A stretch of DNA of 12,500 bases from Halisarca cf. caerulea. Its lineage: Eukaryota > Porifera > Demospongiae > Chondrillida > Halisarcidae. The translations under genes and the position numbers were made by a program. Numbering within the stretch: the stretch's first letter is position 1; every line of letters begins with the position of its first letter. The notes beneath the pieces were generated by a model. That model was given only the letters and a program-made list of their open reading frames with translations, had not been told where the DNA came from and did no database searches. The DNA is taken from NCBI GenBank assembly GCA_963170055.1, contig CAUJGJ010000040.1:2107801-2120300 (forward strand). The letters run 5' to 3'. Positions 1-12,500 of the stretch are shown in pieces.

Positions 1-44
1 TGTACTCAGGCATTGTTATACTTCATTCAGTGTATTTAGGCAAA

Positions 45-53
45 ATGGAGTAG
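45..53 (+). promoter_or_regulatory. Minimal upstream ORF (Met-Glu-stop)
   Basis: ATG GAG TAG lies 39 bases before the main ATG with an A-rich context (caaaATGG). If the transcript starts upstream, this two-codon ORF could reduce initiation at 93. The true transcription start is not visible, and an AG at 82-83 could also be a splice acceptor of a leader intron, so the role is speculative. Confidence 0.25.
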
Positions 54-92
54 TGTAGCCTGTGCACGCAAGCCTAAGGCCAGTTTCAAAAA

Positions 93-12500
<12,408 letters not shown>

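Overview
The window looks like AT-rich, intron-rich animal DNA, most likely from an early-branching invertebrate such as a sponge or cnidarian. The phylum is an inference; no diagnostic marker is present. Evidence for a metazoan is the set of GT..AG introns, many long TG and TA microsatellites, small non-autonomous transposon remnants, and a protein that combines a caspase-type domain with death-fold (CARD-like) regions. There is no sign of bacterial operons, RNA genes or CRISPR.

I read the whole window as ONE plus-strand gene, incomplete at the 3' side. Fourteen exons are proposed: 93-816, 2491-2871, 3633-3938, 4347-4409, 5932-6174, 6575-6748, 7327-7479, 9775-9933, 10212-10385, 10724-10891, 11145-11219, 11360-11518, 11878-12051 and 12404 to beyond 12500. 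All 13 introns are phase 1 and every complete internal exon is a multiple of three, so the reading frame stays open from the ATG at 93 to the window edge (at least 1016 residues). That agreement is the main support for joining them.

The predicted protein has three parts. First is an N-terminal caspase-like protease (exon 1) with a His in CGHG and a Cys in FDCCR. Next are two candidate death-fold/CARD-like regions (exons 2 and 3) and a short aromatic/proline linker (exon 4). Last is a long C-terminal array of membrane hairpins (exon 5 onward). Each array exon encodes roughly 50-60 residues (81 for exon 5) with two hydrophobic segments, the second rich in Gly. The architecture suggests a membrane-anchored caspase-like signalling or death protein. 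The function is an inference.

Exons 8-11 belong to a 1.6 kb unit starting at 9656 that is duplicated in tandem from 11241. The second copy carries exons 8', 9' and the start of 10', so the membrane array is still growing by exon duplication. The copies are nearly identical apart from microsatellite length.

The introns hold TG tracts (always TG, never CA, on the sense strand), TA, GATA and CT tracts, a CAGGGGC-ended element (7671-7942), an inverted-repeat element (about 8688-8901), and a short dispersed repeat that also marks both duplication boundaries.
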